Part shown: positions 58,901 to 64,000 of the stretch, piece after piece
Layout: the number at the start of each line of letters is the position of its first letter
How positions within the stretch are numbered: the first letter of the stretch is position 1
NCBI GenBank assembly: GCA_961205875.1
Contig: OY540813.1
Span: forward strand, 29,731,001-29,795,000
From: Sialis fuliginosa
Lineage: Eukaryota; Arthropoda; Insecta; Megaloptera; Sialidae
Length of the DNA stretch: 64,000 nt
Direction: 5' to 3'
Made by a program: the position numbers and the translations under genes
The notes under the pieces: model-generated
Database searches by the model: none
What the model saw: the letters and a program-made list of their open reading frames with translations, nothing else
What the model was told of the DNA's origin: nothing

Positions 58901-59230
58901 ATGTCAGATGTTATAAAGAATTTGTTCTTGAGCAGAAGCTAAGGTAACGTTATCTGCTGGGTATCATATTGTTATTAATTTGCTCAGGATCTTAGATCAG
59001 TGTTAATAAATGGATAATAATGTATATGCTATACATTTTATGAGGTATAATGTCATCACTATTTATAATTTGCTGATTTCTACTTAACGCAAATGCTTCA
59101 AGGTAATTTATATAAACTATACTATTCATTACAACTATCAGTGGGTTGTCATTTATATTTAATACCTCGCAGATATCGTTAGCTTATTGTATATTTTGCT
59201 CTCGAACAAGTTCTTTATAATACCAGACAT
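58901..59230. mobile_element. MITE, family A, copy 3
   Basis: A 330-bp element with ends ATGTCAGATGTTATAAAGAA and, read inward, ATGTCTGGTATTATAAAGAA. It matches the lengths and ends of the 1045 and 14882 copies but is the most diverged. Confidence 0.65.
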
Positions 59231-59439
59231 AAGACCACCACTTTGATATCTAAATTATTTAAATAAATAAATATTTATAACTTTGCATGTTTAATTATTT
59301 CAAGTTTCTAGATATACATAGTTTACAAAATATTTTTCTGTGACGGACAGATGACGAAGGGAAATTAAGAGAATTATTGTCGTAGCCCTGAGGAACCCGA
59401 AAAATAGTATGTCCCTAATGTTTGTTCTTGTATACTGTC

Positions 59440-60180
59440 ACTTGAAGGTTTTACTTCCTCACCATATCTGAAAGATACGAGAAGATTTGCGATTGTTTTT
59501 CAAAGAGAAAAAAAAAGTTCTCCGATTTCAAAATTTTCACTTGATCTTTCCTTTTCGGGTCAAGACAAACATATGTCTGTCTATCTGTATGTGTGTGTGT
59601 GTGTCTGTTCCCTGAATCCTTGTTACATGCAACTCATGAACCAATATTAATGAAACTTGGGTTGTTGGTTGGGTCTATCCCATTTAAAAACCATCAAAAT
59701 CGTGCGAAAGGTGGATGGGTAATATCCTAAAGTTGTTATTTTTTCCATTTTATAGAATCTTTTATGTTGGGCATTCGATTTTCTATAAAACAGGTCGCTA
59801 CAACTTTTGTAGTAAAAAATTCCCTTACAATGATTTATCTCTATTTGCTTTAAAATCATTATAATGTTTTTCAATCGCTATTTAATTTGATAATATATTA
59901 AATGTCATTTTGACGTTTGCATAGCAGAATTTTTTTTGTTTTGATTGAAATTGTTAAAAACCCAAAAAACGAAAAAATAATCAGGCACGTATTAAGAAAA
60001 AATTCAAATTAATATTTTCTAATAAAATTGATTAAAAATAAAATGGATCACCGATAGCAGTTCTGAATACTTTATCAGCATAATTAAAATTCTTCGATTA
60101 TTAACTACGTGAATTTAGCACGACGAAGCACTGTGCATTCACTTGGCAAATATTTTTTTATAATGATTTTCATTTTATCA
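59440..60180 (-). repeat. dispersed repeat, family F, inverted copy
   Basis: Minus-strand match to 2960-3720 and 50900-51740, including GATCTTTCCTTTTCGGGTCA and AAACTTGGGTTGTTGGTTGG. A TGTG/GTCT microsatellite lies at about 59576-59608. The 59647-59874 frame is a shadow. Confidence 0.55.
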
Positions 60181-60495
60181 AGTGAGTAATGCATCAGCGA
60201 GTTTATTAAAAAATTTATAACATTTGGTTACATTTCAATGATCCAACGATAACCGATACGATTCGACATTCGAATGTGGAAACCTTAGAACCTATTTTTA
60301 ACGGAGTTCTGGTACCGATCTTGGTTCTTAAAATTGAAATTTAAGTGTTCCGATTTTTGTCATTTCTCTGGGGTTTCAGGTTTTTATTCCGAATATTTCC
60401 AGATAAAAATAATCTACTACCAAATCAATATATTTATCAATTTTTACTATACCTCTATAATAATATACAGGCTAATTTACAACTAATGTAAAAAA

Positions 60496-60757
60496 AATTA
60501 ACAATAGATCGAGGATGTAATTCTAAGCAAAAAACTTTATGTGAACCTGTATCCGGAAATTCTTCGTGAGGGAGCTACAGAATTCCAAAAATGTTACCAA
60601 AAATTAGTGATTATTTAATATCTAGAGAACCCATATTAAATAAACACTAATTTTTGGCAAAATTTTTGGAAGTCTGTAGCTCCCTCACGAAGAATTTTCG
60701 GACACAGGTTCACATACAGTTTTTTGCTTAGAATTACATACTCGATCTACTGTTAAA
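60496..60757. mobile_element. palindromic element made of H arms
   Basis: Two inverted arms of roughly 110 bp meet near 60628. Each carries TTCGTGAGGGAGCTACAGA and, at the outer ends, ATAGATCGAGGATGTAATTC / GTAGATCGAGTATGTAATTC. This is a minimal derivative of the family H arms with no core. TSD not clear. Confidence 0.7.
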
Positions 60758-60823
60758 TTTTTTTACCCCAGTTGTAAATCATTCTGTACAATCCATCTCT
60801 ATTTTTAAGCCGGGTAAATAATA

Positions 60824-61060
60824 CTCCCTCTGTCCCATAATACTTGATAGTTTTCTCCTTTTTTCTTGTCCCATATTACTGTATATGTTTCTTTAAAATT
60901 AATTTTTTGACAAAAAAGTTAGTATATTTTTATTTAAGAGTAGTTTATAAAGAAGTATGATCAATTAAACTCATAAGAAAAAAATATTGAGATAGAGCCA
61001 TATATTTATTAAGCCGCGGCCATGAAACGAAAACTATCAAATATTATGGGACAGAGGGAG
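60824..61060. mobile_element. Stowaway-like MITE (TA-flanked)
   Basis: A 237-bp element with terminal inverted repeats of 32 bp with one mismatch, beginning CTCCCTCTGTCCCATAATA, flanked by TA (60822-60823, 61061-61062). CTCCCTCCGT-type ends with TA duplication define plant Stowaway MITEs of the Tc1/mariner superfamily. The arms are well preserved, implying recent activity. No coding capacity. Confidence 0.9.
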
Positions 61061-61327
61061 TATAACAATACAGAGTAAAATTTTAGACATCGTCAAATTG
61101 ATTTTTATCGAGTTTACAAAACACACTCATTGCCAACGATATTTGTTAACTGCGTACTAAATACATACGGCTCTCATTAGGCTAACAACTCCTAAATTAA
61201 ATACAACAAAAGTTTGTTTTTACAAACGAGTCCAAATTTCAATTAAGAACATCATATATCATCAACATATATGTTTGTACATATTTTTCTGCCATTGTTT
61301 ATTTCGAATAAATAATTGGGTAATATA

Positions 61328-62612
61328 CCGGGTGTTCTATTTAAATTGACAGGATCTGTTTATATTCAGCAGTATTTTACAAAAATAAAGAATTTACGTT
61401 AAAATTTAAGTTTAAAAAAAACTTTTGTGAAAAATACGAATATGCAGAAACCCATGTAGGAAATTATAATAGGGGTATGGTTGATCCAGGCTTGCGCCAA
61501 TACTAACCAGCACTGGGCCAAAATACAAATGATAACATCGTTCAACACTACGCCAAGGCTTGTTGACCAATATAGTACTAAGGCTGACCCAAAGTTTCCC
61601 TTTTACAAAATAACAAAAGGTAACTAATAGGTGACCGAAGTTCGATATCTGAAGTAGAGCTCGGCGCGTGAGTAATTTTTGCTCACGATCACGCACGCTC
61701 ACGAGAGAAAAAATTTTTAGTTACGCCCGCTCACTTACGGTTACAAAAAAATTATTCACGATCACGCACGCTCACGAATTCTATTTATTTACTCACGCCC
61801 GATCACGCACGGTGGGTCACACTCGTGACCCGATTTAATGTAATTGTTGTTAATTAAATTTTGAAATGATGAAAATTAATGTTTTTACGTGCAATATATT
61901 GTGTAGTATATTTTATATTCATATTATTTTCTTCTAAATTACATTCTATATAGTTGGCAATACTGACCATGTGAATGTGCTTCTAAAAATAACATTTATT
62001 TTTTATACTAGATTTTTTAATGTCAAAATTCGTTTTAAAAGATATTAAAAAAAAATCAAATAAGTTTATAAAAAAAAATTATCTTCAAAATATGTATACT
62101 CACGGACACACGCACAAGAAAAATGTACTCACGCACGGTTGTTTTAATTTGACTCACGATCACGCTCGATCACGATTCAAGATTTGAAAATCGCTCACGC
62201 TCACGCGGGTCGCGGTCGTGACCCGAAAAATTCACGGGCCGCGCCCATCTCTAATCTGAAGGTTGTTGGCCAAATCTTGGGTAAATAACAGGTGACTAAA
62301 GCTCGGTATCTGAAGATTGGCAAAGACTGGGACCGCAAATATCGAAAAAGCAACACTTGACGACCCAATATTTAATCAAGTTTGGGCCCGTCGTCAAGGC
62401 CAGCATTTCCTACATGGGAAAATAAATAGATTTTTTTATTAAAAAAAAAATAAGTTGACCTAAAATGACCTTGAAACCTTCAATCAAGGTCAAAAATGTT
62501 ACCTCCATTGCTTTTCCCTTTTCTAATCCTGAAACTTTTGTACCAAACTTTTTCCCTGGAAACCCTTAGATTTCGAGATATTTGCTTTTCTCAATTTAAA
62601 TAGACCACATGG
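61328..62612. mobile_element. TA-flanked element with hAT inside
   Basis: About 1285 bp with ends CCGGGTGTTCTATTTAAATT and, read inward, CCATGTGGTCTATTTAAATT, flanked by TA. The hAT element at 61655-62253 is nested in it. Direct repeats of TAGGTGACCGAAG...ATCTGAAG flank that insertion at 61628-61654 and 62289-62316. No transposase recognised; the minus-strand frame at 61412-61702 spans the nested junction and is not a gene. Confidence 0.6.
61655..62253. mobile_element. hAT MITE with CTCACG-repeat arms
   Basis: A 599-bp element with ends TAGAGCTCGGCGCG and, read inward, TAGAGATGGGCGCG, and an exact 8-bp duplication ATCTGAAG on both sides. Arms are made of GCTCACGATCACGCACG-type repeats. Clear hAT end and TSD; no transposase. 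Confidence 0.9.
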
Positions 62613-64000
62613 TATACCAATTTCGATACGATTTTATATATGAAAGAAGATTTCCCCTTAGATTGCGGTTAAAGAAAGTTATTGAACTTCTCTAAAATTT
62701 ACCCGATTGATGTATAATTTAAAATGTGCAGACAGATTTTATAGTCGAATATGATTTCGGTCTCATTTTGTATCCAACATTTCAATAACACTAAGTAACA
62801 ATACATAATTAATATTTATTCTCGGAAGTTATGAGCAAATATATATAAATATAGTATGTAATTTATAAATAATATATAAAGATGATTCATATAATAATAA
62901 CAATGCAAAATATCCCCTTCAAACAATGTCTTAATTTTATTGTCGACATATTTATAATGACGTATTGAAATCTTTAATAGTTTAATCAAAAATATAATTA
63001 ATTTATTAAAATATAAACCCCTTCCTCTCGTGCTGTTTACAATTTTTTTATAAATAAAGTACGTTGTGATCATTAAAAATTCATTCTGTATTTATTTGTT
63101 CTAGATATTGTTTTCATTTCAGAATTATTTATTGATCGCTTTAATTCTAGAATACAATTTACAATTCTTAACAATGAAGATATGTGTAATAAAAATTTAA
63201 TTAATAATTAATTCATTATTGTTTTGAATTGATAATAATAATAATAAAATATTGAACAGTATGTATATGAATATTTTCATCATTTAATTAAAACAAACAA
63301 ATATTCAAACTAATTATAAATGTCAATTATATACAGGGTGTCCCAAGACTGTGTCAAAGTTCAATATTTCATTTATTATAACAAATGGAAGAAAACTTTA
63401 AATACAAAAGTTGTTAGGTTAGACAAGCCGCATATTTTAAAAATAGTTATATTTATATAGGGTGTCCCATAAGTGCGTTACAAATCAAAGTTATGTTTTT
63501 TTAAATACAATGCGTATATTTTTGATTGATAATCTAAAAGCATTTATTTTTCTGGATATTTTGATATAAGCATGTGTAGGTTTATACTGAGCGGTTTAGA
63601 AATTATGACCATTTTTGTAAGAAAATTGGGTTATTTTCAACACCTTGTAATTTTCTAATTACAACAAAAAAACTTTTGTTTTCTGCTAAAAATAATTTTG
63701 GCATATGCTCTATTATTGCGATATTACATCAAACATTTACAAAATTGTACTCTTTGTACAGGGTGTATCAAAACTCTGAACTTAACATTTTTCAAAATTT
63801 TCAAATAGAACATCCTATATATTTTCACATTTTCGAATTACCTGTTCAATTCTAAATACATTTTATAAGCTATGTTTTATACCTAAATCCAGCCGTTAAA
63901 AAGTTATTTGAAGATTTAATTGAATTTGAATGATAGGTCTTAACGCCGTTGGTGGACATTTTGAACAAAAAAAATTAACTTTTGTGTATCATTTTGTTTA
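62613..64000. other. no gene; retroposon-like blocks at end
   Basis: From about 63333 the phrase ACAGGGTGTCCCAAGACTGT recurs as ATAGGGTGTCCCATAAGTG at 63458 and ACAGGGTGTATCAAAAC at 63759. This sort of block is common at insect interspersed repeats. No exon recognised; the element, if any, continues past the window. Confidence 0.45.

Larger units (their letters stand above)
32903..64000 (+). other. probable first coding intron of receptor
   Basis: The GTAAGT donor at 32903 opens an intron, and no stretch encoding the expected TM2-TM7 segments was recognised in the remaining 31 kb. The intron would therefore exceed 31 kb and be filled with transposons. This rests on my not recognising a downstream exon, so a very diverged exon could have been missed. 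Confidence 0.5.

Noticed and set aside
61412-61702. 96-aa minus-strand ORF
   Set aside because: It crosses the junction between two nested elements, and no recognisable domain is present.

Overview
The window is AT-rich eukaryotic DNA that looks like an insect nuclear genome. It is non-coding apart from one recognisable gene start. At 32617-32902 (+) lies the first coding exon of a rhodopsin-like GPCR of the tachykinin-receptor (TkR99D/NKD-like) family. It has an N-glycosylatable extracellular tail, TM1 with a GGN motif and a conserved first intracellular loop, and it ends in a consensus splice donor. No second coding exon was recognised in the remaining 31 kb, so positions 32903-64000 are best read as the first coding intron. 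Positions 1-32500 are upstream DNA or 5'-UTR introns. The insect order cannot be fixed from this sequence.

Most of the rest is transposable-element debris, chiefly non-autonomous DNA transposons (MITEs), many with both ends and a target-site duplication (TSD) still readable. Classes recognised from ends plus TSDs are: hAT (8-bp TSDs) at 17024, 21272, 35292, 35838, 43159, 46938 and 61655; PIF/Harbinger (3-bp TSDs) at 15285, 23868, 36850 and 36943/38021; TTAA-flanked elements at 42926 and 45576; Tc1/mariner/pogo-like TA-flanked elements at 10812, 18671, 19337, 27344, 27821, 48230, 60824 and 61328; and Helitron-like ends at 10390, 18234, 22916 and 46653. Several families occur two to five times, and many elements are nested.

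The most complex locus is 36850-39433. It is a defective Harbinger element on the minus strand with broken HARBI1-like transposase pieces. A 459-bp near-perfect palindrome interrupts it, a smaller Harbinger MITE is nested in it, and it then underwent a 1078-bp tandem duplication that is almost identical between copies. Other notable points are a TA-flanked MITE whose ends match the plant Stowaway consensus (60824-61060), a natural empty site for the mariner-like MITE (49658 versus 27821), a MITE end that runs into a GATC-rich minisatellite inside the receptor intron (33384-33805), a hammerhead-ribozyme-like core in a palindrome (28965-29086), and a 24-codon uORF before the receptor start. I found no multi-gene system, tRNA, rRNA or CRISPR array.
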